DNA of 64,000 nt from DASUCS01 sp041166385 (GTDB lineage Bacteria > Actinomycetota > Acidimicrobiia > Acidimicrobiales > JACDCH01). Below, one piece after another: positions 52,213-62,500 of the stretch. Where the stretch lies: assembly GCA_041166385.1 (NCBI GenBank), contig JBEEFW010000031.1:1-64000 (forward strand), given 5' to 3'. The translations under genes were made by a program, and so were the position numbers. Numbering within the stretch: the stretch's first letter is position 1; each line of letters starts with the position of its first letter. Below the pieces are notes generated by a model. It saw nothing but the letters and a program-made list of their open reading frames with translations, had not been told where the DNA came from and ran no database searches.

Positions 52213-52836
52213 ATGCGGCGACTCGCGGGGATCGCGTTGGTACTGGGGGCCATCGTGGTTCCGATGGTTTCGGCGCGTGCCGCGACGGCCGACGTCGAGA
52301 TCAGGAACAGCAGCTACCTGCCGACGGAAATGACGATCACGGCGGGCGACACAGTGACGTGGACGAACTTCGACAACACGGCGCACACCGTGACATCGGA
52401 CGACGGGTCCTTCGACTCGAACCCAACGTGCTCGCAGGTCACGATGCTCAGTTGCATGAACGGCGGGGCGACGTACCCCCACGCGTTCAACACGACGGGC
52501 AGGTTCACGTATCACTGCCGAGTGCACGGACAGGCGATGACCGGCACGATCATCGTCCAGAGCAGGGCGACGACCACCTCCACTACGACGACCACCGTCG
52601 CGACCACCTCGACGTTGGAGACGACCACCTCGCTCTCGAGCGAGCAGTCGACCATCACGCAGGCGTTGTTGCCCGAGCTCCCCGGTACGACCAAGGTCGC
52701 GTTGCCGAAGTCGATCATCCGGTCGAAGCAGGACGACGACATGCGCCCATGGGCGCTCGCCGCGGTGATGATCGCCGGCACGACAACGATCGCGGGGATT
52801 GTCCTCGTCCGCCGTGGCCGAGTCCCGTTCGGATGA
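52213..52836 (+). CDS. Secreted, membrane-anchored type 1 copper protein
   Basis: A 207-residue protein with signal peptide (LAGIALVLGAIVVPMVSARA), a cupredoxin domain (MTITAGDTVTWTNFDNTAHT) and the C-terminal ligand loop FTYHCRVHGQAM: His, Cys, His and Met of a type 1 copper site are all visible. A Thr-rich linker and a transmembrane helix (ALAAVMIAGTTTIAGIVLV) follow. It probably transfers electrons outside the membrane. Two bases separate it from the upstream degenerate copy, so both are likely made together. Confidence 0.85.
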   Translation: MRRLAGIALVLGAIVVPMVSARAATADVEIRNSSYLPTEMTITAGDTVTWTNFDNTAHTVTSDDGSFDSNPTCSQVTMLSCMNGGATYPHAFNTTGRFTYHCRVHGQAMTGTIIVQSRATTTSTTTTTVATTSTLETTTSLSSEQSTITQALLPELPGTTKVALPKSIIRSKQDDDMRPWALAAVMIAGTTTIAGIVLVRRGRVPFG

Positions 52837-52892
52837 GACCGGGGCACACCGGGTAGCTCCCGTCGAAGCGCGGCAGAAGCTCGGGGGAGTTC

Positions 52893-53111
52893 ATGGCCCA
52901 GAACGTAAGCAAGCCGGCTGCCGAGAACGTTGTCATGGCGTACGCCGTGGAGATCTCCATCCCCGTTGGCAAGGAAGCCGGGCCTGACATCGACTTCGCG
53001 TCCTACGGCGGTGAGATCGTCCGCGACGCGATCGCCGGCTGGGGGATTCCGGTGGTGCGCATCGTGCACCTCGGAGACCCCGACAAGATTTTTCCCGACG
53101 CGAAGTCCTAG
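52893..53111 (+). CDS. Small conserved-looking hypothetical protein
   Basis: A 72-residue soluble protein (VVMAYAVEISIPVGKEAGPD, GGEIVRDAIAGWGIPVVRIV). GGGGGAGTTC precedes the ATG as a ribosome site. No family recognised. Its stop codon shares the palindromic CTAG (53108-53111) with the stop of the convergent dehydrogenase. Confidence 0.5.
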   Translation: MAQNVSKPAAENVVMAYAVEISIPVGKEAGPDIDFASYGGEIVRDAIAGWGIPVVRIVHLGDPDKIFPDAKS

Positions 53112-54202
53112 ACCGCGCCGACGACCAGATCGGCGAGGCGCTCCCGCTGCCAGCCCTGGTAGCCGAGCAACAAGTCCGTCTGCTTGGCCCTCCGGTAGAA
53201 GAGGTGGGCGTCGCAGTCCCACGTGAAGCCGACGCCGCCATGGATCTGAATGCACTCGGCCGTCACGTCGTTGGCTGCTTCGGCGGCGTACGCCTTGGCC
53301 ATCGCCGCCGCTTCCGCACGCACGGGCTCCTCCGCATCCGACGCCCATGCGGCGTAGTGCGTGCCGACCCGCGACAGCTCGAGGCGATGCAGCATGTCGG
53401 CGGCCTTGTGCTTGATCACCTGGAACGTGGCGATCGGCCGATCGAACTGCACGCGCACCTTGGCGTACTCCACCGCGAGCAGGTTTGCTGTCTCCATCCC
53501 GCCGACGAGCTCGGCGCACAGCGCGACGTTCGTGTCGTCAACGATGCGTTGCCACACGCTCGTCTGATCGCCCGACGGACCGACGGGTTGCGCTTCGTGC
53601 GCGTCGAATGCCAAGCGCGCCACCTTGCGCGTGACGTCCCATGACGGGACGAGCTCACCCGACGGCGCCTCGACCAGGAACGTGCCGATCCCCTGCTCCG
53701 TGCGGGCCACGACGAGCGCCCAGTCGGCAGTGTGACCGTCGAGCACGACGGGCTTCGTGCCGGTGAGCTTCCAGCGTCCGGCCTTGCGCACGGCACGTGT
53801 GCGTACTCGCGTGACCGGGTCGCCGGCGCCGACTTCCTCCAATGCGACGGTGCCGCGCGTCGCGCCGGACGCAAGCGACGCGAGTTGATCGCTCAAGCCG
53901 AGATGCTTCGCCGCCAACGTCGCGAACACCGATGACGAGAAGTACGGACCGGGGAACGGGACGCGTCCCATCTCCTCCATCACCACGACGAGGTCGACGA
54001 GACCGAGCCCGAGTCCACCGTCGGCCTCGGGCACGAGCAACGCCGGCCAGCCGAGCTCGACGAGCTGATCCCACACCTCGTCGGTGAACCCGCGCTCGTC
54101 GTCGATCATCGCCCGCACGTAGCTCGACGGGCTCTCCCGCTCCATGAAGGAGCGGACCGTACGCCGCAATTCGTCTTGATCCGCGTTGAAGGTGAAGTCC
54201 AC
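53108..54202 (-). CDS. Acyl-CoA dehydrogenase, non-catalytic-type subunit
   Basis: A 364-residue protein starting at GTG 54202 (VDFTFNADQDELRRTVRSFM). It ends IHGGVGFTWDCDAHLFYRRA and lacks the SEPxAGSD motif, like the protein at 46630 and the first half of the fused enzyme. The in-frame extension to 54391 is Arg/Pro-rich and rejected. The divergent gene at 54259 is the likely catalytic partner, and both flank operator e. Confidence 0.88.
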   Translation of the reverse strand: MDFTFNADQDELRRTVRSFMERESPSSYVRAMIDDERGFTDEVWDQLVELGWPALLVPEADGGLGLGLVDLVVVMEEMGRVPFPGPYFSSSVFATLAAKHLGLSDQLASLASGATRGTVALEEVGAGDPVTRVRTRAVRKAGRWKLTGTKPVVLDGHTADWALVVARTEQGIGTFLVEAPSGELVPSWDVTRKVARLAFDAHEAQPVGPSGDQTSVWQRIVDDTNVALCAELVGGMETANLLAVEYAKVRVQFDRPIATFQVIKHKAADMLHRLELSRVGTHYAAWASDAEEPVRAEAAAMAKAYAAEAANDVTAECIQIHGGVGFTWDCDAHLFYRRAKQTDLLLGYQGWQRERLADLVVGAV

Positions 54203-54225
54203 GGCGACGCCTACCCGAGCCCGAA

Positions 54226-54245
54226 ACCTGACATGGGCGTCATGG
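54226..54245 (+). promoter_or_regulatory. Shared-regulon operator, site e (divergent dehydrogenase pair 2)
   Basis: ACCTGACATGGGCGTCATGG; the first arm and spacer match, the second arm has one change (CGTCAT for CGTCAG). A TACGTT box (54246-54251) follows and ends 7 bases before ATG 54259. The divergent start at 54202 is 24 bases away, the same distance as at site d. Confidence 0.65.
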
Positions 54246-54258
54246 TACGTTGACCGCG

Positions 54259-55485
54259 ATGGACTTTGCCCACACGGCCGACGACATCGCGTTCCGCGAC
54301 GAGTTGCGACTGTGGCTCGACGACAACCTGCCGAAGTTCCTGGCGGAGTGGGGCGAGCAGGATCCTGCGACCGCGGACCCCGATGGTTCACCGGGCGCGC
54401 ACGGGATCATGGGCGCGATGGAGCGCCGCCGGGCGTGGCAGCGCAAGCTCAACGAAGGGCGGTGGGCGGCGATCAACTGGCCGCTCGAGTGGGGTGGCCG
54501 GGCCGCGACCGTCACGCAGAACGTCATCTACTCCGAGGAGATGGCCAAGGCGCGGGCGCCGGGCATCTACAACGCCAACGGCCTGTGGCAGATCGGCCCG
54601 ATGATCATCCGTTGGGGTGACGACGAGCAGAAGATGCAGTGGGTCCCCAACATCCTCAATGCCGACGATCACTGGTGCCAGGGCTTCAGCGAGCCGCAGG
54701 CCGGTTCCGATCTCGCCAACCTGCGCACGACCGCCGTGGCCGACGGCAAGGACTACGTCCTCAACGGACAGAAGATCTGGATCTCCACCGCGCACATCGC
54801 CAAGTGGGGACTGTTCCTCGTGCGCACCGATCCCACCGCGATCGAGCGGGGCGTCAAGCACGAAGGCATCACGGCGCTGATCGTCGACATGGAAGCCGAC
54901 GGCATCGAGTGCCGCCCGATCCGCGACGTCACCGGCGAAGAGATGTTCAACGAAGTCTTCTTCACCGATGCCCGCGTTCCGGTGAAGTACCGCCTCGGCG
55001 ACGAAGGCGCCGGCTGGTCCGTCGCGATGGGCACGCTCGGCCACGAGCGCGTCGGCACCGCCGGCCTCGCCATCACGATGAAGGCCGACCTCGAGTCGAT
55101 GGTGTCACTGGCGCGTGCCGTCAACCCCGACGCGTTGCGCGACCCCGGGCTGCGCGAGCGCATCGCCCGCGCCCACACCGACATCGAATACACACGGCTG
55201 CTCAACTACCGGGCGCTCTCCAAGATCCTCAAGGGCGAGCCGAACTGGCCGGAAGTACCGCTGGCGAAGCTCCAGTGGAGCCACCTCGCGCAAACGCTCG
55301 CCGACCTGGCGTGTGATCTCCTCGGCCCCTCGGCCGTTCTTGCGAAGGGCGGCCCCGACGCGATCGACGGCGGCGCGTGGAACCGGCTCTACGTCTTCCA
55401 GCGCTACACCTCGATCGGCGCCGGCACCACCGAGGTGCAGAAGAACATCATCAGCGACAAAGCGATCAAGCTCCCCCGCCGCTGA
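54259..55485 (+). CDS. Acyl-CoA dehydrogenase, catalytic-type subunit
   Basis: A 408-residue acyl-CoA dehydrogenase: WCQGFSEPQAGSDLANLRTT and GQKIWISTAHIAKWGL for flavin and substrate, MGTLGHERVGTAGLA with Glu at the expected base position, and SIGAGTTEVQKNIISDKAIK near the end. It pairs with the divergent gene at 53108, probably as a heterotetramer. The ATG at 54259 lies directly behind the -10 box of operator e. The family acts on larger acyl-CoA; substrate unknown. Confidence 0.92.
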   Translation: MDFAHTADDIAFRDELRLWLDDNLPKFLAEWGEQDPATADPDGSPGAHGIMGAMERRRAWQRKLNEGRWAAINWPLEWGGRAATVTQNVIYSEEMAKARAPGIYNANGLWQIGPMIIRWGDDEQKMQWVPNILNADDHWCQGFSEPQAGSDLANLRTTAVADGKDYVLNGQKIWISTAHIAKWGLFLVRTDPTAIERGVKHEGITALIVDMEADGIECRPIRDVTGEEMFNEVFFTDARVPVKYRLGDEGAGWSVAMGTLGHERVGTAGLAITMKADLESMVSLARAVNPDALRDPGLRERIARAHTDIEYTRLLNYRALSKILKGEPNWPEVPLAKLQWSHLAQTLADLACDLLGPSAVLAKGGPDAIDGGAWNRLYVFQRYTSIGAGTTEVQKNIISDKAIKLPRR

Positions 55486-55555
55486 ACCGGGTCCCAGATC
55501 AGAGCTGGGTGGTCATGCCAAACTGTCGGTCCTCACGAGCAGAAGGAGCCGGGCG

Positions 55556-56710
55556 GTGAAGCTCAAGAAGAAGATCCTTGGCGCGCTCTCGGCGGGTGCC
55601 CTCATGGCAGGTGGCCTCGTTGTGATCGCATCGCAGAGCGCGTACGCGCTGACGACGATCTCTGTATCGACCAACGCCGATGCCGGCGCCGGCTCGCTGC
55701 GTCAGGCCTTCATCGACGCGAGCTCGGGAGGCTCCGCGGCCGGTGACGACGTCGAGATCGACATCCCGGCGAGCGTTGGCACGATCACACTTTCGACCGG
55801 CGAGCTTCTTTACGACGGTGGCAACGGTGGTTCTCACACCCTGACGCTTCGGGGCAACGGCAACACGATCCGACAGACAACCGCGAACGCCAGGGTGATC
55901 AACGACACGGCGCGCACGTTGTTCACGATGGATGGGCTGACGATCACTGGCGGAACAACGACAGGTTCAGAAGCGGGCGCCGGAATCCGAGTCGAGGGAG
56001 CCGCGACGATCACGAACTCCACGATCTCAGGGAACAACTCAGGCGAGGCAGCCGGCGGCTTGAGGGTGAGCAACGGGGCGCTCATCCTCACGAATTCGAC
56101 CATCAGCGGAAACACTGCCATCGGATCCGACGGCGGGGCGTTCGTCAACGGGCCGGCAACGATCCGCAATTCGACGATCAGCGGCAACGATGCCGGGGCG
56201 GGAACTGGCGGCGGCATCGAAGTCAACGGAGCGGTGTCGCTGGTGTACGCGACCCTCTCGGGAAACTCCGCGGCCAGCGGGGCGAACGTCCGTGTGAAAG
56301 AGGCAGGAATCACATCGTTTGGCTCCGTGATCGCCCTGCCTCAGGGTGACGGCACCAATTGTTCCTCGGACGTCGCGACGGTCACGAACGGGTTCAACTG
56401 GGACGACGACGGCTCGTGTGGCTTCGGGAGCGGAACGGGCGATCACTCCGACGCCGGGAACCCACAACTCGGGGCGCTCGGCGCGAATGGCGGGCCGACC
56501 CAGACTCGCCTGCCGCAGACAGGGAGCCCATTGATCGACGCGATTCCGGCAGGCTCCTGCCAGGCAGACGGTGCCTCGGGCATCACCACCGATCAGCGCG
56601 GCATCACCCGTCCCCAGCAAGCCGGCTGCGACATCGGCGCCGTCGAGGTCGTGGTCGAAGCGGCGCCAGCCGCCAAGCCGGTAGTCGTTGCGCCGACGCT
56701 GACTGGCTGA
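55556..56710 (+). CDS. Secreted right-handed beta-helix protein
   Basis: A 384-residue exported protein. GTG 55556 follows AGAAGGAG; the signal peptide is KKKILGALSAGALMAGGLVV followed by IASQSAYA. The body consists of parallel beta-helix coils (TITNSTISGNNSGEAAGGLR, TNSTISGNTAIGSDGGAF, IRNSTISGNDAGAGTGGG), a repeated N-S-T-I-S-G-N. TGSPLIDAIPAGSCQ near the end is a choice-of-anchor/polymorphic outer-protein motif. It may bind or cleave polysaccharide, but no catalytic residues are clear. Confidence 0.8.
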   Translation: MKLKKKILGALSAGALMAGGLVVIASQSAYALTTISVSTNADAGAGSLRQAFIDASSGGSAAGDDVEIDIPASVGTITLSTGELLYDGGNGGSHTLTLRGNGNTIRQTTANARVINDTARTLFTMDGLTITGGTTTGSEAGAGIRVEGAATITNSTISGNNSGEAAGGLRVSNGALILTNSTISGNTAIGSDGGAFVNGPATIRNSTISGNDAGAGTGGGIEVNGAVSLVYATLSGNSAASGANVRVKEAGITSFGSVIALPQGDGTNCSSDVATVTNGFNWDDDGSCGFGSGTGDHSDAGNPQLGALGANGGPTQTRLPQTGSPLIDAIPAGSCQADGASGITTDQRGITRPQQAGCDIGAVEVVVEAAPAAKPVVVAPTLTG

Positions 56711-56722
56711 CGTTCCTGAGCC

Positions 56723-56750
56723 CCCCTGCTGACGGGCAGCACGGCAGGGG
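56723..56750. terminator. GC-rich stem-loop after the beta-helix gene
   Basis: CCCCTGC (56723-56729) and GCAGGGG (56744-56750) flank a 14-base loop that itself contains GCTG...CAGC. It begins 12 bases after the stop codon. No T-run follows. Confidence 0.55.
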
Positions 56751-56877
56751 TGATGAAGCGATCAACCCCTCCCGTCGCTGACGACAGCGATCCAAAACGC
56801 CCTTCGCACCGCGCCGCGGTCACCACACCACGACGCGGCGCGAAGCCGGCTACTGGCTCGACAGGAAGCGCAGTCGG

Positions 56878-57138
56878 TCAGAGGGTCGGGGCGATGACGA
56901 TGATGCCGCAGTCGTGGCTGTGCGCCGGGTTGCCCTGGCCGACACCGTTGTTGGCGTCGCATTCGTAGCCATGGTTCTTGTCGTTGGGAGTCTGACCCTT
57001 GGGGGCCTTGTTGTCGGCGTTGCCGACCGAGCCATCGGGGGGCGGACTCGCGCTGGCCACGCCAGCGAGACCGCACGACGCCACGACAATCGTCGTTGCC
57101 GCAATCGCGAGCCGAGCAGTCTTCCGAAACTTCTGCAT
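56878..57138 (-). CDS. Small exported protein with GYECD / NPAHSHDC motif
   Basis: An 86-residue protein from ATG 57138, behind GGAGG. It has a signal peptide (LAIAATTIVVASCGLAGVAS) and a short mature part with NADNKAPKGQTPNDKNHGYE, then CDANNGVGQGNPAHS and HDC. The two Cys could form a disulfide. I associate this Asn/Gly-rich pattern with small actinobacterial secreted proteins, but cannot name the family or its role. It converges on the beta-helix gene. Confidence 0.6.
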   Translation of the reverse strand: MQKFRKTARLAIAATTIVVASCGLAGVASASPPPDGSVGNADNKAPKGQTPNDKNHGYECDANNGVGQGNPAHSHDCGIIVIAPTL

Positions 57139-57353
57139 CGCTTCCTCCGTGTGGGATCGATGCGAGGCCGGTTTCACTCAAGCTCGACCCGGGCGCAGTG
57201 ACCAGTTCGACCCGGGTGTCGTCGCTTCCTCGCGCTGGTTCGTCCCTATGAGTACCGAACACAGAGCGTGTTCGCAAGACCACCAAGAGGAATGAGTCGT
57301 ACGGCCCACGCGGTCCCTGGTGCTCGCGCGGCCATCTCTTACGATGCCGACGA
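57139..57353. promoter_or_regulatory. Divergent intergenic region with a repeated TCGACCCGGG
   Basis: 215 bases without a gene. It contains two direct copies of TCGACCCGGG, at about 57184 and 57210, and the TACGAT box (57340-57345) of the zinc-finger/propeller gene, 8 bases before its GTG. Confidence 0.45.
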
Positions 57354-59444
57354 GTGTCGACGTGCCCCTTGTGCGACGAAGCCTTTGCTGACACTGATGC
57401 CTTCGTCCGGCACCTTGGAGACGTCCATGGCTTGGCCGATGACCCGGGCACGTCGTCGCAATCACGGTCCGCTCCGCGGGAACCTGATCCACCCTCGTCC
57501 GCCCCATCGAACGCCGGCCCGACGATCACCGCAGCAGCTACTGCTCAACCGAGCGACATCGATCGACCGTGGATACGAGCGTCGCTGCGCGACGACGAGC
57601 ACATCGTTGCCATCGCTGGGGGTGAGAATCCGCGTGAGCTGACGGGCGCTCGGCTCATCGGGATCTTCGGCGGACTGACCGGTGCGCTGGTCCTCAAGGG
57701 CCTACGGCGATGGCGACGGGCTCGGGCGAGCGGAGCGACGGTTCCACGGGTTCACCAACGGGAGTTCTGCCTCACGAGTGAGCGACTCATCGTCTTCGAC
57801 CGCACACGCTTCGTCGACGAACTTCCTCTCCCTGCCATCACAGGACTTGTCCTCGACAAGGCGTTCACGGATGTTGGGCAGCGATCGCTCAAGGTCCGCG
57901 GAGCAGGCGGCACGACGTTGTCGATCCAGGGCGACTACGACGTGCTCGACGCCTTCGCGGCGACCGTCCGATCAGAGAGTGGCCTGGGTGCCTCGAGCGT
58001 TCACGAGGCGCCGCAATTCTGGCTGGCACGTATGACCCTTGTCATCGTCCTCTTCGTGTTCGGCATCGGCGGGATACTGCTCGCGATCCCCCGATTCTCC
58101 GATGCCGGCATCGGCGGCGGCCTCGAGACGCTGGGCATCGGTGTGGGCCTGACGACGTCAGGTGAACTCTGCCGTCGGTGGCTGTTCAAGCGCGACAGAT
58201 CGCGCCCTGTCAGGCCCAGTCGTCTCGACCGACTTCGCCCGGGGCGAGCCGTTCTCGTAGCGACCGCACTGGCGATCGTGGCGGCCGTCGTTGCCGTCGC
58301 CGTGCACCAACGAGACTCGTCAACAACACGAGCCGACCAGCTGCTGATCACGACGTGTTCAGGAGATTCGAGTTCAGCGCCTATGAGGTGGGAGCCGGTA
58401 CGCGCTGATGGCCTACCGAGTGAAACCAGCTTGGTCCTAGGCGATTTCGAGTACCGAGGCGCGGCGACCCTGATGACCGCACACTTGCGGGACACGAACG
58501 GCGTCGTCGTCGCGGTGCCCAGAATGGATGAGTCAGCCGACGGCTCCTCGTGGCAACCGTCCCCAGTCGATCTCGGCGCGGACGAAGGGTCGCAGGACGT
58601 ACGCCAGGCGACCCCCGGAAACCTCTTTCCGCTATTGGGAGCCGGGCGCGTCGTGACCGCTGACGCCGCGAGGGGTGCGGCGTGGAACCTCGGTCCGAGA
58701 TGGGCAGAGGGCGTCGGACTGGATCATGCAGCGAACATCACCGCCGTGCATGCGATTCGGAACGGAGCTGTCACGTTCGGTCAACGCGACGACGGCACCG
58801 CCGGAGCGTGGGTGTCGTTCAACGAAGTGACCTTCCTCGTGTCGTCCCTCGCGCCCACGCCGTCGCATCTGCCCACGGCCACCGCCGTCATCGACATCCC
58901 CGGTGGACTCCTTGCCACGGTCGACCTGCGCGATGCGGACGGACGGCTCGTCGACCAAGAGGTCTGGACCTCCACCGATGGGCGGGCCTGGACCACAGGC
59001 GAACCCATCGAGCGACGGTTCTCGGGCAGCGGGGTTCACATTGCAAGGGTCCAACGCGTCGGAGGATCCCTGTTCGCAATGGGTCATGTCCGAGGTGCTC
59101 GTACCGACACGGCCATCTGGCGGTCCGACGACGGGACCGCTTGGACGCCGATCAGCCTCGACCGTTTCAACACAGTTGGGGACGAGGAACTCGCATCACT
59201 CGAGCAGGTCGGTGAGAACCTCGTCTTCATAGGTGCCCGAACCAACTCGAGTGGTCAACCGTCGCCGTTGGCCCTGACGTGGCATGGGTCGTCGTGCCAG
59301 TGGTCAGAGGCATCGACATCCGCGGCAGACACGGGATTTCGACCCAGCGACGCCGTCATCGTCAACGGCCGGCTGCTCGTCTTCGGACTTCGAGACCAGC
59401 AACCCGACGGCCAAGGAACGATCGTCGAATACCAACTCGCCTAG
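57354..59444 (+). CDS. Zinc-finger, PH-like, membrane and propeller multidomain protein
   Basis: A 696-residue protein with an unusual order. Residues 4-25 form a C2H2 zinc finger (C4, C7, H20, H25). A Ser/Pro-rich linker and a PH-like domain follow (REFCLTSERLIVFDRTRFVD, with the LPAITGL core) at about 135-215. Hydrophobic helices are at about 226-245 (MTLVIVLFVFGIGGILLAI) and 298-316. The outside part has Asp-box-like repeats (ESADGSSWQPSPV, WTSTDGRAWTTG, WRSDDGTAWTP). It may transmit an outside signal to nucleic acid or protein inside. GTG start with a leaderless promoter. Confidence 0.72.
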   Translation: MSTCPLCDEAFADTDAFVRHLGDVHGLADDPGTSSQSRSAPREPDPPSSAPSNAGPTITAAATAQPSDIDRPWIRASLRDDEHIVAIAGGENPRELTGARLIGIFGGLTGALVLKGLRRWRRARASGATVPRVHQREFCLTSERLIVFDRTRFVDELPLPAITGLVLDKAFTDVGQRSLKVRGAGGTTLSIQGDYDVLDAFAATVRSESGLGASSVHEAPQFWLARMTLVIVLFVFGIGGILLAIPRFSDAGIGGGLETLGIGVGLTTSGELCRRWLFKRDRSRPVRPSRLDRLRPGRAVLVATALAIVAAVVAVAVHQRDSSTTRADQLLITTCSGDSSSAPMRWEPVRADGLPSETSLVLGDFEYRGAATLMTAHLRDTNGVVVAVPRMDESADGSSWQPSPVDLGADEGSQDVRQATPGNLFPLLGAGRVVTADAARGAAWNLGPRWAEGVGLDHAANITAVHAIRNGAVTFGQRDDGTAGAWVSFNEVTFLVSSLAPTPSHLPTATAVIDIPGGLLATVDLRDADGRLVDQEVWTSTDGRAWTTGEPIERRFSGSGVHIARVQRVGGSLFAMGHVRGARTDTAIWRSDDGTAWTPISLDRFNTVGDEELASLEQVGENLVFIGARTNSSGQPSPLALTWHGSSCQWSEASTSAADTGFRPSDAVIVNGRLLVFGLRDQQPDGQGTIVEYQLA

Positions 59445-59508
59445 CGAATAGGGTCGTCACTCAACCGGGTCTGTGAGCGTTGGGGGAACAGATGAGGGTT
59501 CCGGAGCG

Positions 59509-62500
59509 GTGAAGCGACGCGCCACCGTCGTCGCGTTGCTCGTTGCCGCGCTCATCACGATCTTCGGCAGTACGCCGACACGAGCAACATCGGGCCGATT
59601 CCCGTCGAGCAATCCGGATCCGCGGGTCGGCACCCCGGATGATCCGGAGTTCGACTGCGCCGAGCCGGACGACGAGGACAGCGCCACCGTCGATCCGTGC
59701 GCCAACGTCTTCGACGAGGAGCAGAACCTGTTCGGGTTCGCCCCCTCGTCGACGAAGGACACAGCGAAGTACCTGGCCGGACCGAACACCGGCGACGGGC
59801 AGATCTCCGGCGTCTCGGCCGACAAAGCGTGGAAGCTCACGACGGGCGACGACGCTGTGGCCGTCGCGATCGTCGACACCGGCATCCGCTGGGACGCCGA
59901 GCGGCTGCGCGCCAAGATCCACTTGAAGGCCGAAGAGTTGCCGGTGCCGTTCGCCAGCTCGTCGTTCGACAGCAACAACGACGGCGTGTTCAACGTCGAC
60001 GACTACACGAGCGATCCGCGCGTCAGCGACTCGAATGCCAACACGCTGCTCGACGGCGAGGACTTGATCGCCGCGTTCTCCGACGGCGTCGACGACGACA
60101 CCAACGGCTACATCGACGACATCGCCGGCTGGGACTTCTTTGACAACGACAACAACCCGTCGGACACGTCGAGCTACTCGGCCGCCCACAACCACGGCAC
60201 GGGCCGAGCGACCGATGCGGCGGAGTCGACGGACGACGAGAGCGGCGGGGCCGGCATGTGCCCGCGGTGTTCGATCATGCCGCTGCGCCTGTGGGACTCG
60301 TTTGTCGTGATCGGCGATCAGTACGGCATGGCCGCGACGTACGCGGCGGACAACGGCGCGGCGTCGCTCGTCGCCGCGCTCGGCGTGATGCAGAACAGCA
60401 AGACCGCGAAGGCGGCGACGCACTACGCGGCCAAGAAGGGCGTGGCGCTCATGGAGGTCTCGAGCGACCTCAACACCGCCAACCACAATTACCCGACCAA
60501 CTACGACGACGCCGTCTTCATCAATGGTTGCGTGGCCGACGTGCACGGGCTGGCGTCCGACTTCGGCGAGCTGTCGACGTTCATGCAGAAGTTCGGCTTC
60601 GGTACGCAGGTGAACGTGAGCACGTGGTTCCGCAACTCGAACCTCACGCAGTACGGGGGGCATGCGCACGTGTGCTTCGAGGCGGTGACCGGCAGCGTCG
60701 CCACCGGTCAGGCCGGCGGCGCCGCGGGACTGTTGGCGTCCCGCGGTCGTGAGTTGGCGGGTTCGATCGGCGGCCCGCTCACGTCGAACGAGATCAAACA
60801 GCTCCTCACGATGACGGCCGAAGACGTGCTGCCCGAGAACACTCTCGGCTTTGGCACTCCGGACCCGGCGCAGGTCGGGTGGGATCAGCACTTCGGCTAT
60901 GGCCGGGCCGACATCGGCGCCGCCGTGGCGCGCGTCGCTCCGGGCACGATTCCACCCGAGGCGTCGATCGACGGGCCGTCGTGGTGGGCGATGCTCGACC
61001 CGGTCACCCGTCCGTCGATTCCGGTGCATGCCCACGTGAGTGCGAGCCGATCGTCGGGCTACACGTGGCAGCTGCAGTGGGCGCCGGGACTCGAGCCACT
61101 CGAAGGTGACTTCACGACCTTCGCAAATGGCGGCGGGACGTCGTCCGTCGACGCGGATCTCGGCTCGCTGCCGATGGGTGCGATCGCTGCCGCGCTCCCC
61201 GGGTCGGCAAACGGCACGCCGCCGACGGACCCCAACCAGTACACGTTCACGGTGCGGCTCATCGCCGAGGACGCAGCCAGCAACCGCGGCGAGGACCGCA
61301 AGGTCTTCTTCGCGTTCCACGATCCGACGTTGCACGCGGGATGGCCGCGCTTCGTCGACTCCGGCGGTGAGCAGTCGCCCGTGCTCTACGACATGAACGG
61401 CGACGGCACGCTCGAGATCGTCGAGGCCAACAGCTCGGGTGAGCTCACGGTGACGCAGGCTGACGGCACGCTGCTGCCATCGTTCAACAACGGCCACCCG
61501 TGGCTGTTGCCACCGACGTACAACGCGCACCTGGGCGCGCCGGCGTTCGCATCGGGCGCGGTGCCGGCGCCTACGAGCGGATTCCGATCGCCGGTCGTGC
61601 ACGACATCGACGGCGACCTGTCCCCCGACATCGTGGTGAACGCCGTCGACGGCCGCGTGTACGCACTCAGCAGTAACGGCCACGTGAAGCCGGGCTTCCC
61701 GGTGACGGTCGATCCGGCGTTGTCCGCCGTGGCGACTCGCACCGAGAACAACCACGTGAAGCGCGGCTTCCTCGCCTCGACGACCGTTGCCGACCTCGAT
61801 GGCGACGGCACGGTCGAGATCATCGCCGCCGCGCTTGACGGCCATCTCTACGTGTGGGAGCCGAACGGCACGTTGCGTAGCGGCTTCCCGGTCATGCTCG
61901 CCGACCCCGCGGCGGAGACCTTCAGCGGCGGCGAGCTGATCTCCACCCCGGCGGTCGGCGATCTCAACGGTGACGGCACACTCGAGATCGTCGAGGAGTC
62001 GAGCGAGGTGTACGGCGAGGGTGCAAGCGTCCCGTCGGGACCCGACGACCTGCAGAAGGCCTTCGAGCGCTTCGCGCAGAACGGCGTGACCGGCGTACTC
62101 GGCGATGCGACCGGACGTATCTACGCGGTCGACGCCAACGGCGCCTACGTGCCCGGATGGCCGCAGCCGATCGACGCGCTGCTCCCCGACATCCTCCCGT
62201 TCGTCGCGCCGGCCATGACGGTCGCCATCGGTGATCTCGACGATGACGGCAAGGACGAAGTCGTCGCCGGGCTCGTGAGTGGCGAGCAGCGCGTGTTCGA
62301 CGGCGCCGGCAACGACCTGTACCACTTCAAGGAACAGGGCCCGGTGAACGGTGGCCACAGCGGCGAGGTGCAGCACGCCAACCTCGCGGAGTATCCGACA
62401 CTCGGCGATCTCGACGGCGACGGCAAGCTCGACATGGCGAAGGGCGGCGCCACGCTCAACACCGCGGTCAACCTGCTGCTCGTCGGACAGAACCTGCCGT

